Assembly (NCBI GenBank): GCA_021827255.1
Contig: JAKAWO010000057.1
Coordinates: 1 to 12,160, forward strand
DNA from: Acidobacteriota bacterium
Lineage (GTDB): Bacteria > Acidobacteriota > Terriglobia > UBA7540
Reading direction: 5' to 3'
Length of the DNA: 12,160 bases
Shown: piece after piece, positions 1 through 6,530 of the stretch
Layout of the letters: each line of letters opens with the position of its first letter
How positions within the stretch are numbered: position 1 is the stretch's first letter
Made by a program: the position numbers and the translations under genes
The notes under the pieces: model-generated
The model's input: only the letters and a program-made list of their open reading frames with translations
What the model was told of the DNA's origin: nothing
Database searches by the model: none

Positions 1-2
1 GG

Positions 3-101
3 CCCGCATTGGCGAAACGGCTGACGGTTTCTCCCACGGCCGAAGGCTATCAAAGCCGCCGGGAAATTGCCAGAGGAAATTCGATTCTTTTCAATGGTTA
101 G
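3..101 (+). CDS. possible C-terminal end of a truncated gene
   Basis: A frame open from the left edge ends at a TAG at 99-101 and would encode about 32 residues, including the run LTVSPTAEGYQSRREIARGN. The composition (charged, Arg/Glu/Ser/Thr mixed) is protein-like and it lies just left of the DUF4338 relic. I do not recognise a family, no start is visible, and an open run of this length in GC-rich DNA can occur by chance. It could equally be non-coding DNA. Confidence 0.2.
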   Translation, partial: PALAKRLTVSPTAEGYQSRREIARGNSILFNG

Positions 102-126
102 ACTTCTGAGACTTTGACGCAGCCCT

Positions 127-380
127 GGGTTGGCGGGGATCCTTCACCGTGCGCAGCCGTTCGATGAGTCCGCCTTCGCCGTCAAACGGGCGCGGGCCTC
201 GGGGTGAAGTGGGCGAACCAGCAGCAGCTTCGGCTGACCGTGGGCGACGTAACCGGGACGTCGTTTGGCGAAACCCCGCGTCTGGCCCAGAAACTGCCAG
301 CCCGCGGCGCGGTAGCAAGTTCCTCGGAAGCGAGCCGGATCCACGAACGTCTCGGCAAGCAGGATCGGATGCCCGGGGAA
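127..380 (-). pseudogene. relic of a DUF4338 (DruA-like) / ISAs1-type transposase fusion
   Basis: On the minus strand, one frame from about 371 down to 183 reads HPILLAETFVDPARF, GTCYRAAGW, LGQTRGF, then HGQPK and PLHPEARARL. This is the conserved C-terminal part of DUF4338 proteins, the family of Druantia DruA that also occurs fused to or beside transposases. After a frame shift near 170-185 the sequence continues in another frame with GLIERLRTVKDPRQ (about 171-127), which resembles the start of the N-terminal domain of ISAs1/H-repeat transposases. The similarity stops right after PRQ, and a stop follows at about 91. Upstream of about 380 the family's N-terminal part is absent. The fragment is therefore truncated at both ends and frameshifted, and cannot make a working protein. 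Family assignment is from recalled motifs and was not searched. Confidence 0.65.
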
Positions 381-539
381 GGGGCGAAAAATGCCGGCCT
401 TGGGGCTGCCAAAGCGGCTCAAGGGGGTGTGTTGATGGCGCATGCTGTGATACAGTGGAAATTCCGAGGCAGTTCAGGTTCGACCGCTGCGGACGTTGGT
501 CCGCGAAGGTGGAATACATTCTCGGAGGAGGTTACACGT
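381..539. other. intergenic leader upstream of the small secreted protein gene
   Basis: This stretch between the relic and the start at 540 shows no recognisable gene. It must contain the promoter of the downstream gene, but I could not find a convincing -35/-10 pair. The ribosome binding site GGAGGAGG lies at 524-531, eight bases before the ATG at 540. Confidence 0.4.
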
Positions 540-914
540 ATGAAGAGGTTGGTTGCTCCCCTAGCCGCCCTGGCGCTGGCGGCGATGACTTTCCTGCCCG
601 CCAAGGCGGTGGCTGGCAAGGCGACCGAACGCCAGGCGGCCTCTGGCCAGCACGTCTATTACGGGAACATCAGCGATGCGATGTGCGGAGCGAAGCACAT
701 GATGGCTGACGCGCGCAAGTGCACGCTCGCATGCGTCAAGGGCGGCGAAAAGTACGTTTTCGTGACGAGCGGCCAAGTGGTGAAGATCACCAATCAAAAC
801 TTTGCCGGCCTCGAGCAATACGCCGGCGAGCACGTGAAGGTGACCGGCACACGAAGCGGCGGCAGCATCACGATTGCCCACATTGCGCCGGTGACGCCTC
901 GGAAGCGGAAGTAG
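540..914 (+). CDS. small secreted Cys-containing protein of unknown function
   Basis: A 124-residue exported protein. The start is fixed by a strong Shine-Dalgarno (GGAGGAGG, 524-531) and an immediately following signal peptide: MKRL, then a hydrophobic Ala/Leu core to about residue 18, and an Ala-rich cleavage region near residues 21-26. The mature part contains GNISDAMCGAKH (residues 42-53), two more cysteines (61 and 65), a KYVFV strand, and EHVKVTG (97-103). I recognise this as a pattern seen repeatedly in Acidobacteria: a short secreted protein with G-x-I-S-D-x-x-C-G, a C-x3-C pair and a beta-rich tail ending in V-K-V-T-G, possibly OB-fold-like. C49, H53, C61 and C65 could bind a metal or form disulfides; this is inference. 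It stands alone, facing the convergent dehydrogenase gene. The tail is basic (RKRK). No function is established to my knowledge. Confidence 0.85.
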   Translation: MKRLVAPLAALALAAMTFLPAKAVAGKATERQAASGQHVYYGNISDAMCGAKHMMADARKCTLACVKGGEKYVFVTSGQVVKITNQNFAGLEQYAGEHVKVTGTRSGGSITIAHIAPVTPRKRK

Positions 915-983
915 CTTCTTTGGGCGCGCCCTGGACGTTCTGAGGGCGTCGGTCCTCTGGCCTGGGCGGCGCAGAGGGAGATA

Positions 984-1004
984 CACACTTCCGGAAGGGG
1001 TGTG
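984..1004. terminator. possible bidirectional hairpin between convergent genes
   Basis: The sequence can fold into a stem with CACACUUC pairing to GGGGUGUG (two G-U pairs as read on the plus strand) around a CGGAA loop. It lies between the stop codons of the convergent genes ending at 914 and 1061, where a shared terminator would be expected. There is no clear T-tract on either side, so a factor-independent terminator is only a possibility. A second short stem, GAAGC/GCTTC at 902-918 followed by TTT, overlaps the stop codon of the upstream gene. Confidence 0.25.
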
Positions 1005-1060
1005 GTTGCGATCGCCCGCGCGGCTGAGTTCTCGGGCACGGGCCGCAAGTGGAGCGTGGT

Positions 1061-2044
1061 TCAGGCGGCTGAGCCGTTCACTTCAACCATCGCTTTGACG
1101 CAGGCGGGGTCGCCCGGAATTTGAGGGAAGCGGTCGGGGACTTCGGTGAGTGGGATCCGGTGGGTGACCCAGGGGGCGGTGTCAATTTGCCCTTGCTCGA
1201 TGCGCGCGATGACGCGCGGAAACTGATGGGCGCTGTTGCGGGAAGCGAAGAGCGTGACCTCGCGGCGGTGGAAAAGAGCGTCATCGAGCGCGACCGGGCC
1301 TTGCACGAGCCCGACAAAGACCAGCCTTCCTCCGTGGGCCACGCGGCCGAGACTCTGCGCCATCGCCTGAGCGTTGCCGGTGGCGTCAAAAATCACCTCG
1401 GCGAGATCTCCATCCGGCTCAGCGAGCGCGTGAAAGCCGAGCCGCGAGACGAAGGCCCGGCGTGATGGGCTGACCTCCAGGACGCGAACTTGGGCGCCGG
1501 CGGCGCGCGCAAATTGCGCTACGGCAAGGCCGATGGGGCCCGCTCCCACAATCAAAGCCTCCTCCCCCTTGCGCAAGCCGCTGCGCGCCACGGCGTGCGC
1601 GCCAATGCCCAGCGGTTCAACGAGGGCGAGCTGATCGAGGCTCAGTTTTTGCGATTTATGGAGGCATGCGAGGGGGACGGCCATCAACTCCCGCATGCCA
1701 CCATCCGTGTGCACGCCGAGCACTTCGAGGCGCTCGCAGCAGTTGGGCTTGCCCAGGCGGCAAGGGTGGCACTGGCCGCAGGCCAGATAAGGCTCGACGG
1801 CGCAACGGTCGCCCACCGAGAGGCCGTGGCGGTTGGCCGGAGCCTGCACGACTTCCACGGCGATCTCGTGGCCGAGAATGCGCGGAAAGTTGAAGAAGGG
1901 CTGGCGGCCGGCGAAGGCGTGGAGATCCGTGCCGCACACTCCCACACGCCGAACGCGCACCAACGCTTCGCCGGCGCGCGCCACGGGCGGCGGCGTTTCG
2001 CCAAGCTGGAATTTCCCGGGCCGTTCGAGAACAATTTGCTTCAC
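1061..2044 (-). CDS. zinc-dependent medium-chain alcohol dehydrogenase family protein
   Basis: A cytosolic NAD(P)-dependent dehydrogenase of the MDR superfamily that probably oxidises a sugar alcohol, sugar acid or related polyol. From the GTG start it has 327 residues, and the family usually begins near this point (VKQIVLERPG). The catalytic zinc set is visible as GVCGTD, GHE and VEPLG. The structural zinc loop CGQCHPCRLGKPNCC carries the four-cysteine pattern. The Rossmann motif is GAGPIG. An upstream ATG at 2089 would add 15 residues and overlap the zinc-ribbon gene by 23 bp; neither start has a strong Shine-Dalgarno, so I prefer the GTG at 2042-2044 on alignment grounds. The overall look is closest to the sorbitol, L-threonine or YjjN-like (galactonate) dehydrogenases, but the substrate cannot be read from sequence. 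It is the last gene of the der to ispF block, with no obvious link to isoprenoid synthesis. Confidence 0.88.
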   Translation of the reverse strand: MKQIVLERPGKFQLGETPPPVARAGEALVRVRRVGVCGTDLHAFAGRQPFFNFPRILGHEIAVEVVQAPANRHGLSVGDRCAVEPYLACGQCHPCRLGKPNCCERLEVLGVHTDGGMRELMAVPLACLHKSQKLSLDQLALVEPLGIGAHAVARSGLRKGEEALIVGAGPIGLAVAQFARAAGAQVRVLEVSPSRRAFVSRLGFHALAEPDGDLAEVIFDATGNAQAMAQSLGRVAHGGRLVFVGLVQGPVALDDALFHRREVTLFASRNSAHQFPRVIARIEQGQIDTAPWVTHRIPLTEVPDRFPQIPGDPACVKAMVEVNGSAA

Positions 2045-2066
2045 AAAATTCGGTTCCGCACGCGCC

Positions 2067-2237
2067 TCACGCCCCGCAACAGGGATCATCCGAGGCCGTC
2101 GGAGCGCCTTCGGATTTCGTTAGTTGACCGCCGCAGCGCGGGCAGGGTGGGAGCAGTTGGCCTTTCCTCATCCGCAAGACGCTCCCACATTGAGCGCAGC
2201 GGTAAGCGGCGTCTTCGCTAACGATGATTAGCGGCAT
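2067..2237 (-). CDS. small zinc-ribbon protein
   Basis: A short protein with one zinc ribbon, seen as YRCAQCGSVLR followed 15 residues later by CPRCGG. This is the C-x2-C ... C-P-x-C arrangement of rubredoxin-like or zinc-ribbon folds. Two more cysteines (DPCCGA) lie at the extreme C-terminus and could give a third metal or redox site. Start choice is uncertain: the ATG at 2235-2237 has GGGGG seven bases upstream, while an ATG at 2261 and a TTG at 2288 lack suitable ribosome binding sites and would add 8 or 17 residues (with LFKRMQSLGG). It begins 21-72 bp after the ispF stop and ends 22 bp before the dehydrogenase GTG, so it is probably co-transcribed. Such proteins are usually annotated as hypothetical. 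No partner or role can be assigned. Confidence 0.65.
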   Translation of the reverse strand: MPLIIVSEDAAYRCAQCGSVLRMRKGQLLPPCPRCGGQLTKSEGAPTASDDPCCGA

Positions 2238-2309
2238 CGGCTTGCCCCCAAGGGACTGCATTCGCTTAAAGAGCGATTGTAACTCCAAAGCCTTATCGGC
2301 GGCGCCGCT

Positions 2310-2816
2310 TTACAACTTCTGGATGAGGGCAACGGCGGCGGCGCGGACGGATTCACCCCGGCCCACTTCGCCGATTCCCTCGCCCGTCTTTGCCTTCACG
2401 CTGATTTGCGAGAGGCGGACGCCCATGGCTCCGGCCAGGTTCCTTCGCATTCGGGGAATGTAGGGGGCGAGCTTGGGGCGCTCCAGCTCGACCGTCGCGT
2501 CAAGGTTGAGGACAGCGTACCCGGCTTCCGCCAACCGCCTGCAAACCAGGCGCAAGAAGCGCAAGCTGGGGGCGTCCTTCCACTGCGGGGCGCGGTCTGG
2601 AAAATGCTGGCCAATGTCGCCGAGGGCCGCGGCACCCAGCAAGGCGTCGCACGTGGCGTGAACCAAAGCGTCGCCGTCCGAATGCCCGAGCGGCCCTTTC
2701 GCGAAAGGGATTCGCAGGCCGCCCAAAATGAGCTTTCGCCCGGCGACAAGCCGATGAACGTCGGTGCCGATCCCGATCCGGCAGGCGGCCATGCGAGGTC
2801 TTTCCTTGCCGCTCAT
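2310..2816 (-). CDS. ispF: 2-C-methyl-D-erythritol 2,4-cyclodiphosphate synthase IspF
   Basis: Catalyses ring closure of CDP-methylerythritol 2-phosphate to methylerythritol 2,4-cyclodiphosphate with release of CMP, step five of the MEP isoprenoid pathway, as a cytosolic homotrimer with zinc at the subunit interface. The N-terminal signature IGTDVHRL supplies the Asp and His zinc ligands, and GHSDGDALVHATCDALLGA carries the metal-binding His and the catalytic loop. LGDIGQHFPD follows, and the C-terminal GEGIGEVGRGE region is typical. Three starts are possible: GTG at 2831, ATG at 2816 and ATG at 2792. I chose 2816 (168 residues) because GGAG stands five bases upstream; the 2792 start (160 residues) matches the usual family length of about 157 and has AAGGA ten bases upstream, so it is a close second. 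It follows ispD by about 75 bp. Confidence 0.95.
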   Translation of the reverse strand: MSGKERPRMAACRIGIGTDVHRLVAGRKLILGGLRIPFAKGPLGHSDGDALVHATCDALLGAAALGDIGQHFPDRAPQWKDAPSLRFLRLVCRRLAEAGYAVLNLDATVELERPKLAPYIPRMRRNLAGAMGVRLSQISVKAKTGEGIGEVGRGESVRAAAVALIQKL

Positions 2817-2890
2817 CCAATCTCCAGCCACCTTTTATAAAATTCTTTTTCCGAATGAGGTCGGCGCCGTGCCACCAGGCCGCGCGACGG

Positions 2891-3604
2891 CTAAGAAAGG
2901 ATCCCAGCCCGTTCCGCCTGCTCCCGCTCCTGAGCAATGTAAAGCCGCGCCAGCGGCAGATCGGACGGCTTGGTAATTTTGATGTTCTGCTCCGATCCCA
3001 TCAGCACGGTAACTTCACGCCCGAGGCGCTCGACGAGGCTGCATTCGTCGGTGGCCATAAAGCCGTCTTGGGCGGCGCGCGCCACCGCTTCTTTGAGCAG
3101 GTCGTAGCGGAAAGCTTGCGGCGTTTGCGCCAGCACAATGCGCTCGCGAGGAATCGTTCCCATCACGACCTGCCGCTCCACTTGCTTGACGGTGTCCACG
3201 CTGGGGATGCCCAGGATGGCCGCCCCGGTTTTGCGAGCGGCTTCGAGAACGTTTCGGATTTGTTCCAGGGTCACAAAGGGTCGGACCGCATCGTGAACGA
3301 TCACCGTTTCGGCGGTGGGAGGCACTTCCGCCAGGGCCAGCGCCACAGTTTCCTGCCGTGACATTCCACCCGCCACCAAGCGCAACGGTTTTATGAGCTG
3401 TTCGCGCTCGATGTCGCTCCGCGTGCGCTCGAGATCCGCCGGGCGCACGGCGAGCAGGATTTCGTCCACTACCTCGGAGGCGGCAAACTTCCGCAACGTA
3501 TGGATGATGATGGGGACGCCTTCCAGCGCCAGAAATTGCTTGGGCGTTTCCAGGCCCATGCGGACACCGGCGCCGGCTGCCGGAATGATGGCGATGGTCT
3601 TCAT
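2891..3604 (-). CDS. ispD: 2-C-methyl-D-erythritol 4-phosphate cytidylyltransferase IspD
   Basis: Transfers CMP from CTP to methylerythritol 4-phosphate, step three of the MEP pathway; a cytosolic homodimer. The 237 residues match the family length. The nucleotide-binding signature is complete: IPAAGAGVRMG near residues 7-17 and PKQFLALEG at 21-29. Further motifs are GGMSRQETV (79-87), HDAVRPF (104-110), VDTVK (136-140), QTPQAF (160-165), TDECSLVE (185-192) and NIKITKPSDL (207-216). The ATG at 3604 is placed correctly for the family (MKTIAIIPAAG), although the sequence before it has no good Shine-Dalgarno. An upstream GAGGAG lies within a short reading frame, starting at a GTG, whose TGA overlaps this ATG, so translational coupling is conceivable. 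It follows the PIN-TRAM gene by 59 bp. Confidence 0.96.
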   Translation of the reverse strand: MKTIAIIPAAGAGVRMGLETPKQFLALEGVPIIIHTLRKFAASEVVDEILLAVRPADLERTRSDIEREQLIKPLRLVAGGMSRQETVALALAEVPPTAETVIVHDAVRPFVTLEQIRNVLEAARKTGAAILGIPSVDTVKQVERQVVMGTIPRERIVLAQTPQAFRYDLLKEAVARAAQDGFMATDECSLVERLGREVTVLMGSEQNIKITKPSDLPLARLYIAQEREQAERAGILS

Positions 3605-3663
3605 GACGATGAGAGGCGAGGGAAGCGTTGCACGGGATTAGCGGAAAGCTCCTCGAGCTGCGA

Positions 3664-4707
3664 TCACTGGGGCACCGGGTGCGCGGTCTGAGGTGTTTCG
3701 CCGCGCTCCTGCCGCGGGCGGTCCTCATATTTGCCAAAAATCATCTTGCCCGCCGCGGTTTGCAGGACGCTGGTGACGGCGATGTCAATCGTTTTCGAGA
3801 TCATCTTGCGCGCGTTGTCCACCACGACCATGGTTCCATCGTCGAGGTAAGCGACCCCTTGATTGTACTCCTTGCCTTCTTTGAGGATGAAGACGCGCAT
3901 AATCTCGCCGGGCAGCACGACGGGCTTAAGCGAATTGGCCAGATCGTTGACGTTGAGGACCGGCACCCGCTGAAGCTGAGCCACTTTGTTGAGATTGAAA
4001 TCGTTGGTCACGATCTTGGCGTCGTAGAGCTTGGCCAATTCGATCAGCTTCATATCCACGTCGCGGACGGCCGGAAAATCATCCTCGACGATCTGAACCT
4101 GGGCGGTGGTCATCTTCTGCATCCGCTGAAGAATGTCCAGCCCCCGCCGGCCTCGATTGCGCTTGAGCGCGTCGGAGGAGTCCGCCACCAACTGCAACTC
4201 CCGAAGCACGAACTGCGGGATGATCAGCGCCCCGTCCACGAAGCCGGTTTCACACACGTCGGCGATGCGGCCGTCAATAATCACGCTGGTGTCCAGGACT
4301 TTGCAGCTCTTGCGCGGCTGCCGCTCGGCGCTGAAGATCCCGCCCATCGCCCCGAGATTCAATAGGTCGCCCTTGTGTGCCCCCACCACCATCCCAATGT
4401 AGGCCATTAGCAGCAGCAACGTCACCTGGATGTAAGACTGAGCGTGTTTTTCAATGGCTGTCATGCTCAGCAGGTGGCTGATCATCAGCGCGGATAGGAT
4501 GCCGAGGATGGTCCCGAAGGTCGCGCCCAGCAGCCGTTTGAGGCTGGTTTTCTCCAAGCGCATCTCGATCACCACAAAAACAATGCCGAGGCCCGTCCCC
4601 AGCAGGATGGACTCTAAGGGCGAGACGTCATTGGGATGGAGATGGTAAGAGGCAAAAATCAAGGCCAGAACGAAAATAATCCGCAGGGAAACCATTTCCC
4701 ACGCCAT
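3664..4707 (-). CDS. YacL-like membrane PIN-TRAM domain protein
   Basis: A 347-residue integral membrane protein with a cytoplasmic nuclease-like domain. The N-terminal 115 residues hold four hydrophobic segments at about 6-22, 33-48, 61-81 and 92-110. The PIN domain follows at about 135-255 with the acidic residues expected for metal-dependent RNase activity: D139 in VLDTSVIIDG, E170 in VLREL and D236 in VTNDFN. A TRAM-like beta-barrel at about 265-325 (GVAYLDDGTMVVV, TSVLQTAAGKMIF) suggests RNA binding. The start is chosen because AAAGGGG stands nine bases upstream and the first membrane segment begins at once; a longer upstream reading (to 4887) is Arg/Pro-rich and not family-like. The family is conserved (Bacillus YacL) and often precedes ispD-ispF, as here. 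Its cellular substrate is not known to me. Confidence 0.93.
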   Translation of the reverse strand: MAWEMVSLRIIFVLALIFASYHLHPNDVSPLESILLGTGLGIVFVVIEMRLEKTSLKRLLGATFGTILGILSALMISHLLSMTAIEKHAQSYIQVTLLLLMAYIGMVVGAHKGDLLNLGAMGGIFSAERQPRKSCKVLDTSVIIDGRIADVCETGFVDGALIIPQFVLRELQLVADSSDALKRNRGRRGLDILQRMQKMTTAQVQIVEDDFPAVRDVDMKLIELAKLYDAKIVTNDFNLNKVAQLQRVPVLNVNDLANSLKPVVLPGEIMRVFILKEGKEYNQGVAYLDDGTMVVVDNARKMISKTIDIAVTSVLQTAAGKMIFGKYEDRPRQERGETPQTAHPVPQ

Positions 4708-4792
4708 GAGTTCGGACCCCTTTCCGCGGGATGAAACGAGAAGAAGAAATTCGACCGCGCATATAAGGATAAGAGTGCGACCCCTCGAATTG

Positions 4793-4801
4793 ATTGTAGC
4801 A
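4793..4801 (-). promoter_or_regulatory. candidate extended -10 promoter of the PIN-TRAM/isp block
   Basis: On the minus strand the sequence reads TGCTACAAT, an extended -10 element (TG, one base, TACAAT). It sits in an AT-richer patch about 85 bp before the PIN-TRAM start. No good -35 lies 16-18 bp upstream, which is tolerable for extended -10 promoters. It would allow transcription of the downstream block independently of der. Confidence 0.35.
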
Positions 4802-4926
4802 TGTTTGCCGAAAAGCCGCCTCCACAACGCGGACCGCGCCTGCGCCGCGCACGTTCGGGCGCCCGCGCCACCCGGTGGGGATGCCAAGCGCAGGGATTCG
4901 AGATCGCGCCGCCCGCTTTCCTGAGC

Positions 4927-6357
4927 CTATGGACGGGGCCGGCATTTGATCACGACCGGGGCCCCCAGGAAGCCGAATCTCTCACGAATGCGGTTCTCCA
5001 AGAATCGTTGGACGGAAAAGTGCAACGGGCCGCCGCGATGGGTAAAGGCCACAAAGGTCGGCGGCGCCACGCCGGCTTGGGTCAAGTAGTAAATGCGAAG
5101 TGGCCGGCGCGCCGGACTGGGGACGCGGTCAAGGTGGACGGTTCTCAAAAAGGCGTTCATTTCCGAAGTTGAAACGCGCTTCCATCGCGCCTCGGTCACT
5201 TGGCCTATCCTGCCCCAAAGCTGACCTAGGCGCTGCCCCGCCAGGGCAGAGAGAAAAACAACGGGGGCGTAATCGAGGTATTTCATTCGACGACGGATGA
5301 CGGCGGCGAACTGCTGCGCCTTGGCGGGCCCTTTCTCGACTGCATCCCATTTGTTGACGACGATGATGACCGAGCGGCCGCTTTGGTGCGCATAGCCAGC
5401 GATGTGGCTATCGAGCGCCGTGACGCCCTCCGTGGCGTCGAGGACGACCAGCGCCACGTCAGTGCGTTGCAGCCGCCGGCGAGCCTGAAGGACGCTCAGC
5501 TTTTCCGCGTGCAGCTTAGTTTTCCCCTTCCGACGGATGCCCGCCGTGTCAATGAATCGGAAGCGCGCGCCATCTCGCTCGATTTCCGCATCCACGGCAT
5601 CGCGGGTGGTGCCGGCGACGGGCGTCACCATGGCCCGTTCTTCTCCCAGCAGCCGGTTGAGCAGGGTGGATTTGCCGACATTGGGGCGCCCAATGATGGC
5701 CACGCTGATGGTCGAGGGCGGCGAATTTTCTTCCCTTTTCTCGCGGTTTTCGCTCTTCCTCGGCGCCCGCGGCTCGACGGAGAACGAAGATTGGGGCAAG
5801 GAAGAAGAATCGCCGGCCTGCTCCTGTTCCGGTGGTTGGTGCGGAAAGGCTGCCGTTAGGCAGTCCAGCAAGCCATCCACGCCGAGGCCGTGCTCGGCGG
5901 ACACAGAGAAAATATTCTGAATGCCAAGGCGTGCGAAGTCGGCGGCGAGCGCAGCGTGAGCTGGCGTGTCCGCTTTGTTGACGGCGAGGACGAGCGGCTT
6001 TCCGGTTCGCCGCAGACGTTGAGCCAGGTCCTCATCGAGCGGGACCGCGCCTTCTCGTCCATCTACCACCAGCACAATAGACGCCGCCTCTTCGATGGCC
6101 TTCCAAGCGTGACGGAAGATTTCACTGGCGATGAGGTCGCGGTGGGCGGGAATCATCCCCCCTGTGTCCACAACTTCGAAAGGCTTGCCGAGCCATTCGG
6201 CCTTGGCGTAAAGGCGGTCGCGGGTCATGCCGGGCTCATTACCGACGAGAGCCCGCCGCCGCCCCGCGATGCGGTTGAAGAGGGTGGACTTGCCGACGTT
6301 AGGGCGGCCGACAATCACCACCTGGGGCAACACTGGATGGGCTTCGCTCTTGGCCAT
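4927..6357 (-). CDS. der: ribosome assembly GTPase Der (EngA)
   Basis: Tandem GTPase needed for maturation of the 50S ribosomal subunit; acts in the cytoplasm on pre-50S particles. The first G domain has GRPNVGKST (17-25), DTGG (64-67) and NKAD (127-130). The second has GRPNVGKST (223-231), DTAGIRRKG (270-278) and NKWD (335-338). The C-terminal KH-like domain follows, with the typical RPLRIYYLTQ and GAPVVIKCR ends. At 476 residues it is slightly longer than the common 440-490 range midpoint, because the linker between the G domains (about 174-216) is long, charged and probably disordered. The ATG is supported by TGGAG five bases upstream. It is the first gene of the minus-strand block and diverges from the helicase; 219 bp separate it from the next gene. 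Confidence 0.97.
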   Translation of the reverse strand: MAKSEAHPVLPQVVIVGRPNVGKSTLFNRIAGRRRALVGNEPGMTRDRLYAKAEWLGKPFEVVDTGGMIPAHRDLIASEIFRHAWKAIEEAASIVLVVDGREGAVPLDEDLAQRLRRTGKPLVLAVNKADTPAHAALAADFARLGIQNIFSVSAEHGLGVDGLLDCLTAAFPHQPPEQEQAGDSSSLPQSSFSVEPRAPRKSENREKREENSPPSTISVAIIGRPNVGKSTLLNRLLGEERAMVTPVAGTTRDAVDAEIERDGARFRFIDTAGIRRKGKTKLHAEKLSVLQARRRLQRTDVALVVLDATEGVTALDSHIAGYAHQSGRSVIIVVNKWDAVEKGPAKAQQFAAVIRRRMKYLDYAPVVFLSALAGQRLGQLWGRIGQVTEARWKRVSTSEMNAFLRTVHLDRVPSPARRPLRIYYLTQAGVAPPTFVAFTHRGGPLHFSVQRFLENRIRERFGFLGAPVVIKCRPRP

Positions 6358-6374
6358 ATGAACTCCATCTTAAC

Positions 6375-6381
6375 AGGAGGG
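6375..6381 (+). promoter_or_regulatory. strong ribosome binding site of a small ORF before the helicase
   Basis: AGGAGGG stands eight bases before an ATG at 6390. It is the only near-consensus Shine-Dalgarno in the 170 bp upstream of the helicase, whose own start at 6531 has none at proper distance (a GGAAGG lies about 20 bases upstream). The sequence TGCTATGCT at 6386-6394 also resembles an extended -10 element, but it overlaps this start and cannot serve both roles on one transcript. Confidence 0.45.
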
Positions 6382-6389
6382 CGTGTGCT

Positions 6390-6521
6390 ATGCTTTCTAG
6401 CGCAGCAAAGAGCAGCACTGGATCGAACTCGGGGAGCGGCCAGCCACGCGCCGATTCCGTCCGGTCAACCTTAGACGTTTGGGATCAGCAAGAGCGCGGC
6501 GGCTGGAAGGTCCGCTTCTGA
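6390..6521 (+). CDS. possible 43-residue small ORF upstream of the helicase
   Basis: A short reading frame with an ATG at 6390, a near-consensus Shine-Dalgarno (AGGAGGG, spacing 8) and a TGA at 6519-6521. It is polar, Ser/Gly-rich in its first half, and ends DQQERGGWKVRF. I recognise no family and there is no membrane segment. It lies in the same frame as the helicase and stops nine bases before the helicase ATG, so ribosomes finishing it could reinitiate on the helicase, which lacks its own ribosome binding site. Alternatives are chance, or a longer helicase in a relative in which the TGA is a sense codon. Confidence 0.35.
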   Translation: MLSSAAKSSTGSNSGSGQPRADSVRSTLDVWDQQERGGWKVRF

Positions 6522-6530
6522 TTTCACTCC

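Noticed and set aside
127..380. A functional Druantia-type defence gene
   Set aside because: The DUF4338 block is truncated, frameshifted and has no partner helicase gene nearby; the helicase at 6531 is a DinG/YoaA type, not DruE.
149..709. Long plus-strand open frame reading through the relic and the start of the secreted protein
   Set aside because: It is Arg/Gly/Ser-rich, antisense to the DUF4338 motifs and out of frame with the signal-peptide gene that has a clear ribosome binding site.
1490..2221. 243-residue plus-strand open frame
   Set aside because: It is the complement of the zinc-dependent dehydrogenase, whose catalytic and structural zinc motifs are all on the other strand.
3628..4365. 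245-residue plus-strand open frame
   Set aside because: Antisense to the PIN-TRAM gene. Its His/Asp-rich composition is what GC-rich complements typically give.
6358..6389. Sigma70 promoter TTAACA / TATGCT for the helicase
   Set aside because: The hexamers are only 13 bp apart, and the -10 would overlap the start codon of the small ORF that has the strong ribosome binding site.
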